This document shows, piece by piece, positions 25,232 through 33,990 of a stretch of 64,000 nucleotides of DNA (position 1 is the first letter of the stretch; each line of letters opens with the position of its first letter). This stretch comes from Acidobacteriota bacterium (GTDB lineage Bacteria; Acidobacteriota; Blastocatellia; UBA7656): contig JBBPIG010000028.1 of NCBI GenBank assembly GCA_038040445.1, positions 24,124-88,123 of the forward strand, given 5' to 3'. A program made the translations under genes and the position numbers. Below the pieces are notes generated by a model, which ran no database searches, was not told the origin of the DNA, and was given only the letters and a program-made list of their open reading frames with translations.

Positions 25232-25454
25232 CTGTATGAACTCCTGGTTGTTAAACTCTCACGCGCATGTGAGGGCGTGCGCGTGGGAGAATCTTATTCT
25301 TTTCCGCTGACCAGATCAAGGACAATCAAAGCGCTGAATGGCCGGTCACCGCCCGCCTCCGCGACACGCGCTTACGAAGGACGGTGCTGGATCGAACTCG
25401 CCGCACGTGGCAGAATGCTTCTCAGGAACCGCAGGGGTGGTCCCTCGGCAAACA

Positions 25455-25823
25455 ATGATTATCGTAAACCGCAAACGCGCCGGCATCATCAATACGGCTC
25501 ACGGCTCCGAGCTTCGGCCGCTCATCGATCGGACGTCGTCGGAAATCACTCAATGCAGTCTCGCTGAAGAGATACTCCCGCCGGGCTGCGCCGTGACTCC
25601 ACACCATCATCGCGAGATCGAAGAGATTTATTACGTCGTTTCAGGTCGTGGCTTGATGACGGTTGGCGACGAGACTAGTGACGTCGAAGCTGGCGATGCC
25701 GTCTACGTCCCGCGAGGCCATCGGCACACTCTTGAAAACACCGGCGATCAACCTATCACGCTGCTCGTCGCTTGCGGCCCGGCATTCTTCTACGAAGACG
25801 AAATCAAAGAAGCTCGAGAATAG
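25455..25823 (+). CDS. Cupin-domain protein
   Basis: ATG 25455 gives 122 residues, a single-domain cupin. Motif 1 is CAVTPHHHREIEEIYYVVSGRG, with metal ligands His, His and Glu, and motif 2 is GDAVYVPRGHRHTLENTGD, with the third His. Such proteins range from isomerases to dioxygenases and sugar-binding regulators, and the substrate cannot be told. The in-frame start at 25338 adds a stretch without cupin similarity. It is 30 bp upstream of the esterase gene, likely the same transcript. Confidence 0.8.
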   Translation: MIIVNRKRAGIINTAHGSELRPLIDRTSSEITQCSLAEEILPPGCAVTPHHHREIEEIYYVVSGRGLMTVGDETSDVEAGDAVYVPRGHRHTLENTGDQPITLLVACGPAFFYEDEIKEARE

Positions 25824-25853
25824 AGATTTGGAACAGTCGAGGAGACGAGTGAG

Positions 25854-27209
25854 ATGAAAAGACTGGCGATGATTGCCGCATTCGCGCTGATGTTTTCTGG
25901 CTTCCGGGCATGGCCCACCGCTTCGGGCACAACAACAGATTCGAGCTTTTCATCGACAGCAGAGCTTCAGACAAAGCAGGAGATGGACAGCCCGCGACTG
26001 GCCAGGTTGCGGAAAGAGCTTGAGACCGGAAGCCGCGATGCGCTTGAACAGTTCTGGAAAGAAGCCGCCTCTCAAGGCACTCCGCTTGTCGAACCCATTC
26101 AAGCCGATGATCGAAACGTGCTGGTGACTTTTCTCTGGCGGGCCAGAGAAGAAACGAGAAACGTTCTCGTTTTTGCCGGCCTAAACGGCGGCGGCATCGC
26201 GAAGAATCAAATGCGCCGCCTGCCGGACACCGACCTCTGGTATAAAACATACCGGTTGCCGCGCGATGCGCGCTTCACATATCAGCTCTCGCCTAACGAT
26301 TCGCTGGTGCCGATCGAAGACCTCGAAGAAAAGGACATCCCGGCGCGGGTTGCGACGTTCAGAATCGATCCGCTCAACAAACGCGGCGGCTCAATCGCGG
26401 AGTTGCCTGGCGCGCCCCCGCAACTGTGGGGTGTGCGACAACCCGAAGTCCCGAAGGGCTCGGTGGAAAACGTGAAGCTAAAGAGCGAGATTCTCAAGAA
26501 CGAACGTCGAGGCTGGGTCTACACGCCGCCCGGTTACACTCGCGACGGCAAGCCTTATGGATTGATCGTGATGTTCGACGGGCCGATTTACACGCTGCTG
26601 GTTCCGACGCCGGCGATTCTGGACAATCTTCTGGCGAAGTCAAAGCTGCCGCCGATGGTTGCCGTCGTGCTCGACAACCCGACTCCCTACTCTCGCGTCA
26701 CCGAGTTTGCTTGCTATGAGCCGTACGCAGAGTTCATTGCCAAGGAAGCTATCCCGTGGGTGCGGGCACGCTACAACGTCACCGCCGATCCAGGGCAGAC
26801 GGTCGTGAGCGGCGTAAGCTTCGGCGGTCTGGCCGCAGTCTTCATCGGGTTTCGTCATCCGGAAATCTTCGGCAACGTGATATCCCAGTCTGGTTCGTTC
26901 TGGTGGAAGCCGGACAGTGAAAACGAGCCCGAGTGGTTAACTCGTCAGTTCGTCGCCAGCAAGAAGTTGCCGCTGCGGTTCTATCTCAGCGTTGGCGATT
27001 TTGAGAGGGGCCCGACGCCGAAGGGCGGTGCTGACATGGTGACTGTGAACCGGCATCTGCGCGATATCTTGAGGGCGAAAGGCTACGAGGTCGGCTACGG
27101 AGAATGCAATTGCGGACATGATTTTCTGAACTGGCGCGGGATGCTGCCGGATGCGTTGATGGCGGTGTTGGGCGGTAGCTTGAATCAGAAGACTGAAAGC
27201 AAGAAATAA
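25854..27209 (+). CDS. Exported enterochelin-esterase-like hydrolase
   Basis: The 451-residue precursor has a signal peptide (residues 4-20). Residues about 60-200 resemble the N-terminal domain of Fes-type esterases (LVTFLWRAREE, DLWYKTYRLPRDARFTYQL). The alpha/beta-hydrolase domain follows, with nucleophile elbow GVSFGG (Ser322), oxyanion region LIVMFDG and a likely His in CNCGHDFLNW. Fes enzymes hydrolyse siderophore esters. Being exported, this one may act on another ester or a polysaccharide-bound acyl group. A cysteine pair CNC near the active His is unusual. Confidence 0.82.
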   Translation: MKRLAMIAAFALMFSGFRAWPTASGTTTDSSFSSTAELQTKQEMDSPRLARLRKELETGSRDALEQFWKEAASQGTPLVEPIQADDRNVLVTFLWRAREETRNVLVFAGLNGGGIAKNQMRRLPDTDLWYKTYRLPRDARFTYQLSPNDSLVPIEDLEEKDIPARVATFRIDPLNKRGGSIAELPGAPPQLWGVRQPEVPKGSVENVKLKSEILKNERRGWVYTPPGYTRDGKPYGLIVMFDGPIYTLLVPTPAILDNLLAKSKLPPMVAVVLDNPTPYSRVTEFACYEPYAEFIAKEAIPWVRARYNVTADPGQTVVSGVSFGGLAAVFIGFRHPEIFGNVISQSGSFWWKPDSENEPEWLTRQFVASKKLPLRFYLSVGDFERGPTPKGGADMVTVNRHLRDILRAKGYEVGYGECNCGHDFLNWRGMLPDALMAVLGGSLNQKTESKK

Positions 27210-27229
27210 TCCGGGCTCATCGTATTAAG

Positions 27230-27316
27230 TTTGTAGTCCCGCCTTCAGGCGGAAGTTTGTAGGGCGTCGGAGACATCGCAATTGCGAACTTCCGCCTGAA
27301 GGCGGTACTACAAACT
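27230..27316. repeat. Inverted repeat between convergent esterase and thiL genes
   Basis: GTTTGTAGTCCCGCCTTCAG, GCGGAAGTT (27230-27257 region) is complementary to AACTTCCGCC, TGAAGGCGG, TACTACAAAC (27286-27316). Each arm has its own small hairpin, CCGCC/GGCGG. The same element with slight changes lies at 41307-41403 inside the suf operon. Here it may serve as a two-way transcription end. Confidence 0.8.
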
Positions 27317-27338
27317 TCTCGCGCTACGAACTTCTAAA

Positions 27339-28346
27339 TCACCGGTCAAACCGATGCTCGTACCCAGCGGGTTGAACCGCTTCGAGTGAGCCCTCGCGTT
27401 CAAGCTGTAGTCCCCTGCCCGCTACGATCTCACCCACTGCGGTGATCTCTATGCCACACACGGTTGCCAGCTCGGCGGCTCGTTGCTGGTACTCGGGCCG
27501 AACGGCAAAAAGCAACTCGTATTCTTCGCCGCCGTTAAGCGCCAACCTCAGAGGATCAAGTCCCGGCTCCGCCGCCGCGACGGAGCGCACACACTCGGCA
27601 ATCGGAATGGCCTCGGCATGAATGATCGCGCCGCAATCGCTCTCGTCGAGTACGTGCCACAGGTCAGTGCTAAGACCGTCGCTGATATCAATCATCGACG
27701 TCGCCAGTCTTGCCTCACCGAGTGCTCGGCCGAGCTTCAATCGAGGCTCGGGCGCAAGGTGCTTGAATATCGCCTGCTGCCTGGCATCACTTCGGTCTTT
27801 CAAATCTTCGAGCCTGAACCCGTCTTCGAGCAGCGACAGTCCCAGCGACGACGCGCCAAGCGAACCGCTGACATAGATTCTGTCGCCGGTCTTTGCGCCT
27901 CGTCGGGTGACAGCTTGCCCACTTTCACACTCGCCGATCACACTTACGTCGATGAACAACGAGTCACGCGAGCTTGATGTGTCGCCGCCTATGATCGAAA
28001 CACCGCTGGCGTCTGCAAGTTCGAACAGACCAGCAAACAGTTCATCGATGAACTCGGAGGAACACTTGTGAGGAATCGCGATGCTTATCATCGCAAACCT
28101 CGGCAAGCCGCCCATCGCAGCTATATCGCTCAGGTTGACCGCCAGTGCTTTGCGGCCTAAGAGGCGCGGTGTAGTCCACTCCGTGCGAAAGTGCACGCCC
28201 TCGACCATCAGGTCGCAGCACGCGATCAGGTCTCTTCCGCCGGGCAAGCTGACTACGGCCGCATCGTCGCCAATCCCCACCGCCACTTCATCGCCGACAC
28301 CGGCCAGCCTTCTCAGTCGCGAGATGATTTCCGATTCGCTTGGCAT
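27339..28346 (-). CDS. thiL: Thiamine-monophosphate kinase
   Basis: The 335-residue protein has the ThiL signatures: VGIGDDAAVV (Mg and substrate aspartates, about 22-31), CDLMVEGVHFRTEW (about 44-57), ALAVNLSDIAAMGG, IIGGDTSSS and LNGGEEYELLFAV. It adds a second phosphate to thiamine phosphate to make thiamine diphosphate, the active cofactor. Length is normal. It is divergent from the zinc-ribbon gene at 28438, 91 bp apart. Confidence 0.95.
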   Translation of the reverse strand: MPSESEIISRLRRLAGVGDEVAVGIGDDAAVVSLPGGRDLIACCDLMVEGVHFRTEWTTPRLLGRKALAVNLSDIAAMGGLPRFAMISIAIPHKCSSEFIDELFAGLFELADASGVSIIGGDTSSSRDSLFIDVSVIGECESGQAVTRRGAKTGDRIYVSGSLGASSLGLSLLEDGFRLEDLKDRSDARQQAIFKHLAPEPRLKLGRALGEARLATSMIDISDGLSTDLWHVLDESDCGAIIHAEAIPIAECVRSVAAAEPGLDPLRLALNGGEEYELLFAVRPEYQQRAAELATVCGIEITAVGEIVAGRGLQLEREGSLEAVQPAGYEHRFDR

Positions 28347-28437
28347 GTCCTACAATTCTATAGCAAACTCGCCGGACCGTATTGTAGAATGACCTCGCCC
28401 AGCCTCCTCATTGATTCTCAACGAAAGAAAACTTCGG

Positions 28438-29136
28438 ATGGAGTTCAACAAGACTGACGCGGCGATCCCCGCTAGCCCGACTAGCGCGGAAGCAACCTCA
28501 ACTGTCGCGGGCGAGATAGACCTTTACGAGGAACTGAAGGCCTTCGAAGAGTTAACGTCCGCGGAGCAAAGGCGCTTGGTGGAACGTCTCCAGAATGCGG
28601 CTGCTGCGGAAGAGGTCTCCCAATCTCTCCCTGCCGAACCGGTCCTCACTCAACCGCCGATGCCCGAAGCCGCCGACGGAGCGCCTGCACGTCGCGCGGT
28701 AGAATCTGTGTCCGTCTACCAAGGTTCTAATGAGCCCGTTGCCGAACCGGTGCTCACTCAACTGCCAGTGCTCGAAGCCGCCGATTCAGCGCCCGCCCGT
28801 CGCGCGGTAGAATCTGTGTCCGTCTATCAAGGCTCTAAAGAGCCCGTCGAAGCTCATCTGCGACCCTTCGAGATATCCTACGCCAGCGGTCCACTCACCG
28901 AGATGAGTCCGCTGCTTCTCTTCATCGGCGCCTTATCGAGAGGCGTCTGTCTCGCCTGTGGCGCCGAGTCGGGAGTCGATGACTTGTTCTGCATAACTTG
29001 CGGAGTCTTCATCGACGAAGTCGACTCGACTCAACGACCGACGCAACCACTCAACCCAACCTGCTCGGATTGTAATTTGCGAATCGTGGCCGGTGAAATA
29101 TTCTGTCCCGGGTGCGGGTCCGTACTCCCCGGGTAA
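28438..29136 (+). CDS. Double zinc-ribbon protein with a tandem-duplicated linker
   Basis: From ATG 28438 the product is 232 residues. The first 60 are acidic and helical. Residues 66-137 are two nearly identical 36-residue units (AEPVLTQPPMPEAADGAPAR... and AEPVLTQLPVLEAADSAPAR...), encoded by exact 108-bp units at 28633-28740 and 28741-28848. The C-terminus has two zinc ribbons, CLACG...CITCG and CSDCN...CPGCG. No family recognised. It converges with the second scaffold gene of the ISC operon, 26 bp apart. Confidence 0.7.
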   Translation: MEFNKTDAAIPASPTSAEATSTVAGEIDLYEELKAFEELTSAEQRRLVERLQNAAAAEEVSQSLPAEPVLTQPPMPEAADGAPARRAVESVSVYQGSNEPVAEPVLTQLPVLEAADSAPARRAVESVSVYQGSKEPVEAHLRPFEISYASGPLTEMSPLLLFIGALSRGVCLACGAESGVDDLFCITCGVFIDEVDSTQRPTQPLNPTCSDCNLRIVAGEIFCPGCGSVLPG

Positions 29137-29162
29137 ACGCCAACGCAATCCTGGCGAAACGG

Positions 29163-29522
29163 CTAACTCGCAAAGCCGTCAATCGCGGCACGGAGCGCAT
29201 CGATTGCGAGAGCCGCACAATGGGCCTTGGCGGGCGGCAGATGACCCAGCGCATCTGCGACGTCTTTTCTAGTGAGCGATCCAATCTCTTCAACAGACTT
29301 TCCGATGATCATTTCAGTCAGCACTGACGCGGCAGCAATCGTCGGAGGACAGCCGGACGCCTTGACCTTTGCTTCAATGAGCCGGCGGCCCTCGAGCCGA
29401 ATAGTCAGCCTGATTCGGTCAAGGCAGACTTCATTGGTTACATCGCCGACGCCTGAGGGGTTTTCGAGCTCGCCGACGTTGCGGGGGTTTGCGATGTGCT
29501 CGGCGATTTGGGGGCTGTACAT
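29163..29522 (-). CDS. Second IscU/NifU-like Fe-S scaffold protein
   Basis: The 119-residue protein keeps the three scaffold cysteines, C33, C58 (ASGCPPTIAAAS) and C102 (KAHCAALAIDAL). It has LPPAK at 95-99 where IscU has LPPVK, the HscA-binding motif. The Cys-Gly-Asp of normal IscU at the first cysteine is replaced by C33-L-D, and GCGSA by GCPPT. It is thus a diverged scaffold or cluster carrier, the last gene of the leftward ISC operon and distinct from iscU at 35146. Confidence 0.82.
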   Translation of the reverse strand: MYSPQIAEHIANPRNVGELENPSGVGDVTNEVCLDRIRLTIRLEGRRLIEAKVKASGCPPTIAAASVLTEMIIGKSVEEIGSLTRKDVADALGHLPPAKAHCAALAIDALRAAIDGFAS

Positions 29523-29566
29523 CTTCGTTGCCTTCGACTATGAATCTCAGATCGGTTACACGGCGT

Positions 29567-29854
29567 TCACGGTTCCAGCGAGGGCGCGATCTTCTCGGCC
29601 GCTTCTTTTGAAGTCAAAACCGGAAACACCTCGAAGTCCACGATGTCACTCCAATTTGCCATCCATTGATCGAGAAGCGTCCGGTCTGCCGTCTCCATAA
29701 GTTGGTAGGCGCGCTCTAGGTTTTCATCAACCCAACTGGACACGTACACCAACCCCTGCGGAGCCATCCGGCCACGGTCACGAAACCGCTGATAGACCGG
29801 CACAGCGTCCTTGTTCTTGAAGTGCTCGACGACCATGTACAAGGTATTAGCCAA
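29567..29854 (-). CDS. DUF3303-domain protein in the ISC operon
   Basis: The 95-residue product begins MANTLYMVVEHFKNKDAVPV, then YQRFRDRGRMAPQGLVYVSSW and LLDQWMANWSDIVDFEVFPV, a clear DUF3303 pattern. The function is not known. It lies between iscS2 and the second scaffold with gaps of 47 and 44 bp, on the same strand, so it is likely co-transcribed with iron-sulfur genes. A link to cluster assembly is inference from position only. Confidence 0.85.
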   Translation of the reverse strand: MANTLYMVVEHFKNKDAVPVYQRFRDRGRMAPQGLVYVSSWVDENLERAYQLMETADRTLLDQWMANWSDIVDFEVFPVLTSKEAAEKIAPSLEP

Positions 29855-29901
29855 CGATCTCGTAATCCTTCGTGCGTGGGTTTAGTTGGTCCTAGTAAGA
29901 T

Positions 29902-31101
29902 CTACGAGAGAGCCAGCTTCGTCGCTTCCGCTTCATCAGCCGGGATCATCTCGCGAAGCCGAACCACGGTTTCCGCGAGGACAGAAACCGCGTATTCGAT
30001 CTCTTCTCGCGTAGTATAAGCCCCCAGGCTGAAGCGCAAGCTCCCGCGTACTTCATCGCGGGTGAGCCCAAGCGCCTGCAGTACGTGGCTTGGCTCGAGC
30101 GACCCTGAAGCGCACGCTGAGCCAGTTGATACCGCGATACCTCTTAGATCAAGCGCGATCAGCAAGCTCTCACCATCAATACCATCAATGCTCATGTTCG
30201 AGATATTGGGCACGCGCTGTTGTCTATCACCATTCACTCGGACATCTGGGAAACGGAAAATCACGTCCTGCTCGAGGTGATCCCTCAGCTCGAGCATTCG
30301 GCTTACGCGTTCGTCGAGGTGCATGCGTGCAAGCTCAGCCGCCTTTCCGAGACCGACGATCCCCGGCACGTTCTCCGTACCAGCTCTTCGGTCACGCTCG
30401 TGATGACCGCCGTGAAGCAGCTTCGCCAGGCGTGTTCCCTTTCGAACGTACAGAGCGCCGATACCCTTCGGCCCGTGAATCTTGTGGCCCGACAACGACA
30501 GCAGATCAACTCCGAGTCTCTTAACGTCGACCGGGATCTTGCCGACTGCTTGAACCGCATCGGTGTGAAGATGTAGATGATCCAGTCCCCGGGTTCGAGC
30601 TTCGGCGACCACGGCGGCGATCTCCCCGATGGGCTGAATCGTTCCCGTCTCGTTGTTGGCGAGCATCACTGAAATCAGAATCGTGTCGTCGCTGATTGCC
30701 TGGCGCATATCGTCAATGCTGACGATCCCGCTTCGAGATACTGGGAGATAAGTGACTCGATAACCGGCCGCTTCGAGGGCTTCGCACGTTGCGAGCACCG
30801 CCGGATGTTCGACCGTAGTCGTAATGATGTGCCGGCCGTATTCTCGATGGGCGTCGGCTATTCCTCGCACCGCGAGGTTGTCTGCTTCGGTTCCGCCTGA
30901 TACGAAAACCACTTCGGCAGGAGCAGCGTTGATGAGAGAGGCGACTTCACGGCGGGCCTTTTCGACGGCGGCCTTCGCGCGCTGCCCGAAAGAGTGCACG
31001 GACTGCGCGTTGCCCATCTCTTGTGAGAAATAAGGCAGCATCGCTTCAATGACCTCGGGCGCCATTGCCGTCGTCGCGCTATTGTCGAGGTAGACCTTCA
31101 T
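29902..31101 (-). CDS. iscS2: Second cysteine desulfurase, NifS/IscS type
   Basis: The 399-residue PLP enzyme has the lysine motif LSGHKIHGPKGIGALYV and the sulfur-carrying Cys in AVSTGSACASGSLEPSHVL, a class I desulfurase loop. It takes sulfur from cysteine as persulfide. The full-length IscS at 35605 is only moderately similar, so this is an old paralog rather than a recent copy. Its neighbours are DUF3303 and the variant scaffold downstream and iscX upstream, suggesting a second desulfurase-scaffold pair within the ISC operon. Confidence 0.93.
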   Translation of the reverse strand: MKVYLDNSATTAMAPEVIEAMLPYFSQEMGNAQSVHSFGQRAKAAVEKARREVASLINAAPAEVVFVSGGTEADNLAVRGIADAHREYGRHIITTTVEHPAVLATCEALEAAGYRVTYLPVSRSGIVSIDDMRQAISDDTILISVMLANNETGTIQPIGEIAAVVAEARTRGLDHLHLHTDAVQAVGKIPVDVKRLGVDLLSLSGHKIHGPKGIGALYVRKGTRLAKLLHGGHHERDRRAGTENVPGIVGLGKAAELARMHLDERVSRMLELRDHLEQDVIFRFPDVRVNGDRQQRVPNISNMSIDGIDGESLLIALDLRGIAVSTGSACASGSLEPSHVLQALGLTRDEVRGSLRFSLGAYTTREEIEYAVSVLAETVVRLREMIPADEAEATKLALS

Positions 31102-31109
31102 AACTTCAG

Positions 31110-31175
31110 GGTTCAGAGTTCCGGGTTCGTGGTTCAGGGTTTACCCGGAACTCTGAACCCTGAACCCGGAACCGG
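31110..31175. repeat. Heptamer-period hairpin between iscX and iscS2
   Basis: The left arm is GGTTCAG-AGTTCCG-GGTTCGT-GGTTCAG (31110-31137). The right arm is CCGGAAC-TCTGAAC-CCTGAAC-CCGGAAC (31145-31172). They form a long stem with a 7-base loop, and no T-tract follows on the minus strand. It fills the 81-bp gap within the operon. Confidence 0.85.
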
Positions 31176-31182
31176 CTTGCTG

Positions 31183-31398
31183 CTATCCATGCTCCTCCTG
31201 CCACTCTTCGTACCAGACCATCTGAATCGCTTCGAGTTTCTTCTCGTTGGACTCCTTGGCATCGCCGGCGAAACCCTGCAGTTCCATCACCCATCGGTGC
31301 AAGTCCGTGAAGCGCACGGTGAGCGGATCAACATCCGGGTGAGCTTCCAGCAGCCTGATGGCGATTTCTTCGGTGTCGGTCCAATTCACTTCGGGCAT
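31183..31398 (-). CDS. iscX: Fe-S assembly protein IscX
   Basis: The 71-residue acidic protein begins MPEVNWTDTEEIAIRLLEAH and has VRFTDLHRWVMELQGFAGD and LEAIQMVWYEEW, the full IscX pattern. IscX binds IscS and iron and tunes cluster synthesis at the desulfurase. It lies 46 bp downstream of a small zinc-ribbon gene. Presence of iscX supports calling this a true ISC rather than NIF system. Confidence 0.95.
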   Translation of the reverse strand: MPEVNWTDTEEIAIRLLEAHPDVDPLTVRFTDLHRWVMELQGFAGDAKESNEKKLEAIQMVWYEEWQEEHG

Positions 31399-31444
31399 CG
31401 TTCCTCCACAATGAATTCGGTCAATCGCGAAATGGCTTCAAGCC

Positions 31445-31663
31445 TCAGTTTCCGGCACCGTCGGTCGTCGCCGCTTCGCCGCCGGAGTCTTCATCGGTCA
31501 CTTCGAGCTCCTCGCTGCGAACGAACGAATGACAGACTTCGCATTGGTAGTTCTTCGTCATGATCTTCTTAACCGCACCTTCAGAGTCAGCCTGCTCCCT
31601 CACCGCAGTCGAGAGCAGCAGATTCTGAGGCGATTTGCATTTCGGACAGAATTCTATACTCAT
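31445..31663 (-). CDS. Small zinc-ribbon protein within the ISC operon
   Basis: From ATG 31663 the 72-residue product has FCPKC at 5-9 and CEVC about 35 residues later, a zinc ribbon or rubredoxin-like knuckle, and an acidic Gly-rich tail. The frame also allows 31687. It lies between fdx (gap about 28 bp) and iscX (46 bp). I know of no standard isc gene of this type. It could be a metal-handling or redox accessory of the pathway, or merely a passenger. Confidence 0.7.
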   Translation of the reverse strand: MSIEFCPKCKSPQNLLLSTAVREQADSEGAVKKIMTKNYQCEVCHSFVRSEELEVTDEDSGGEAATTDGAGN

Positions 31664-31690
31664 AATGCTCCTGGTCGTCGTTGTCACGCG

Positions 31691-32104
31691 TTAGTGACGA
31701 AGGAATTCAAGCGTGTCCGGAATCTCAACCGTCACGTCGCCGGTGACCACGCACTGGCAGCCAAGCCTCGAATGCAGCGTCAAGCCGTCGGCCATGTAGA
31801 GCCGGTCCTCTTCGTCTTCGTCCATCTCCGTCAAATTCTCTTCGCCCTGTTTGACTATCACGTGGCAGGTTGTACACGCGCAGTTTCCGCCGCATGAGTG
31901 CTCCAGGTTAACGCCGCAGTTCAGCGCGATGTCCAGCAGCGACCCTTCCTTGCCGTGCTCGTGATAGGGCGTCACCCCCGGCTCGTACTCGACGGTCACC
32001 GGCTCGGTGTTCGAGCGCCGGAACGTGACCTTGCATGTCTTCCTGTCAGTCTCCGCTTTCTCTTCTTCGACGATGACGCTACCGATTCCTTCTCTCGCTT
32101 CCAT
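31691..32104 (-). CDS. fdx: [2Fe-2S] ferredoxin of the ISC system
   Basis: The 137-residue protein carries C71-x5-C77-x2-C80 in EHSCGGNCACTTCHV and the fourth ligand in RLGCQC (C116), the adrenodoxin/Isc-Fdx pattern. An N-terminal extension of about 25 residues and an extra cysteine (C75) are present. It supplies electrons for persulfide reduction on IscU. It follows hscA by 2 bp, so coupling is tight. The acidic region EMDEDEEDRLY matches the partner-binding helix of Isc ferredoxins. Confidence 0.94.
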   Translation of the reverse strand: MEAREGIGSVIVEEEKAETDRKTCKVTFRRSNTEPVTVEYEPGVTPYHEHGKEGSLLDIALNCGVNLEHSCGGNCACTTCHVIVKQGEENLTEMDEDEEDRLYMADGLTLHSRLGCQCVVTGDVTVEIPDTLEFLRH

Positions 32105-32106
32105 GT

Positions 32107-33987
32107 TTAGCCTTCCGCAACTTCCGATACCTTGCGGTCTTTGAGCGCTGTCAGCAGCGCGGTGTCCATAATGACCTCCGCCAAATGATGCGAAGCGTCG
32201 TCCAGGCCTTTGATCTTTTCGCGTATCAATTGATAGTCCTCGCCGCCGACAGCCTGGCGAAGATCATCGAGAGCGCGCCGAATTCCCGTACGCTCGTCGT
32301 CATCGATCAACCCTTGTGCGTGCTCCGCCAGCGCTTTCTCCGCGGCGCGCATTACGGTCTCGGCTTCGTTGCGAGCTTCGATGAGTTGACGTTTGCGAAT
32401 GTCCTCTTCGGCGAATTCGAACGAGTCGATCAACATCTTCTCGATCTGCTCATCGGTCAACCCGTACGAAGGCTTGACCTCGATCGAATGCTCTTGACCG
32501 GTTCGCAAATCGCGCGCGCTGACGGTCAAAATGCCGTTGGCGTCGATCAAGAACCTCACCTCGATTCGAGGGAACCCGGCGGGCTGGGGCGGTATGCCCT
32601 TCAGAGTGAACTTCGCGAGACTCCGGCAATCTTCGACCAACTCGCGTTCACCCTGAAGAACGTGAACGTCGATGCCGGTTTGATTGTCGACCCACGTGGT
32701 GAACATCTCCGCTGCCGAAGCGGGGATCGTCGAGTTGCGATTGATTATCTTGGCCACGACCCCACCCATCGTCTCGATTCCGAGGCTCAGCGGAGTGACG
32801 TCGAGCAAGAGCAAGTCTCTTCGCCCGCCTGCAAGCACATCGGCTTGAATGGCGGCGCCGAGCGCGACGACCTCGTCCGGATTTAGCTCGATGTGTGGCT
32901 CGCGCTTGAACAGTTCTTTCACTCTGCTGCGGACCAGCGGAATGCGCGTCGAGCCGCCTACCATCACGACTTCATCGATCTGCTCGGGAACGAGGTCGGC
33001 GTCTTTCAGCGCTTGCTTGCAGGGGCCAATCGTGCGCTCGGCCAGTTCAGCGATCAGCCCGTCGAATTCATGGCGCGCCAACTCGCGCCGATATGGTCCG
33101 TGCTCAGCTCCCAGATCGATCTCGATCAGCGCGCTGTCAGATTCCGAAAGGTCGTGCTTTGCCTTGATGACGGCTTTTCGGATCGCCTGAAATACGGCCG
33201 GATCGAGTGCGACGCCCTTGCCCGCGCCGCGTTCGAGTTCATCGATGACCAGTGTGATGATCCGATTGTCCAGGTCGTCGCCCCCTAGATGCGTGTCGCC
33301 GTTAGTCGAGAGCACCTCGAAGATACCGTCTTTGAGCTTCAGTATCGATATATCGAATGTGCCGCCGCCAAGATCATAAACGGCGACGATGGCCTCGTCC
33401 TTCTTGTCGATGCCGTACGCAAGCGAAGCCGCCGTGGGCTCATTGACGATCCGCAGCACTTCAAGCCCGGCCAGATGGCCCGCGTCTTTTGTAGCCTGCC
33501 GCTGAGCGTCGTTGAAATAAGCCGGAACCGTTATGACTGCCTGAGAAACTTCCTCGCCGAAGAACTGCGAAGCACTCTTTTTAAGATCGCGAAGTATGAA
33601 TGCGGAAATCTCGGGCGGGGTGAAGACGCGGTCGCCCATCTGGAACCCAATCACTTGCTCGCTGCCCGCTGCAATCTGAAACGGAACGAGGCTGAGATCT
33701 TCCTGAACGTCTGCGCTGCCCTTTCCCATGAATCGCTTTACAGAATAGATCGCCTTGCGCGGTTCGGTGATGAGCCGATCGCGAGCTTCCTCTCCAACAA
33801 GCAAGCGGTCTTGCTCGTGGTCGTAATAAACAATCGACGGCACGAGCCCGTTGCCCGATTCGTCGCGAATAACCTCGGGACCGTGGTCGCTCATATAAGC
33901 GACGAGGCTATTGGTGGTGCCGAGGTCTATGCCGACTACGCGAGCAGACTTCGGGCGGCCGCTCAAGCTGAGTTCAATGACCGGCAT
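32107..33987 (-). CDS. hscA: Hsp70-type chaperone HscA
   Basis: The 626-residue protein has the Hsp70 ATPase motifs [27 protein letters not shown] and [12 protein letters not shown] (residues about 18-205) and a substrate-binding half ([17 protein letters not shown] onward). Length and the operon place favour HscA over DnaK; the EEVD-like tail of DnaK is absent. HscA with HscB releases clusters from IscU by binding its LPPVK motif. It lies 3 bp after hscB and 2 bp before fdx. Confidence 0.94.
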   Translation of the reverse strand: MPVIELSLSGRPKSARVVGIDLGTTNSLVAYMSDHGPEVIRDESGNGLVPSIVYYDHEQDRLLVGEEARDRLITEPRKAIYSVKRFMGKGSADVQEDLSLVPFQIAAGSEQVIGFQMGDRVFTPPEISAFILRDLKKSASQFFGEEVSQAVITVPAYFNDAQRQATKDAGHLAGLEVLRIVNEPTAASLAYGIDKKDEAIVAVYDLGGGTFDISILKLKDGIFEVLSTNGDTHLGGDDLDNRIITLVIDELERGAGKGVALDPAVFQAIRKAVIKAKHDLSESDSALIEIDLGAEHGPYRRELARHEFDGLIAELAERTIGPCKQALKDADLVPEQIDEVVMVGGSTRIPLVRSRVKELFKREPHIELNPDEVVALGAAIQADVLAGGRRDLLLLDVTPLSLGIETMGGVVAKIINRNSTIPASAAEMFTTWVDNQTGIDVHVLQGERELVEDCRSLAKFTLKGIPPQPAGFPRIEVRFLIDANGILTVSARDLRTGQEHSIEVKPSYGLTDEQIEKMLIDSFEFAEEDIRKRQLIEARNEAETVMRAAEKALAEHAQGLIDDDERTGIRRALDDLRQAVGGEDYQLIREKIKGLDDASHHLAEVIMDTALLTALKDRKVSEVAEG

Positions 33988-33990
33988 TAA

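Noticed and set aside
32185..33990. Three long rightward ORFs opposite hscA
   Set aside because: They mirror the codon structure of hscA on the other strand and show no motifs.
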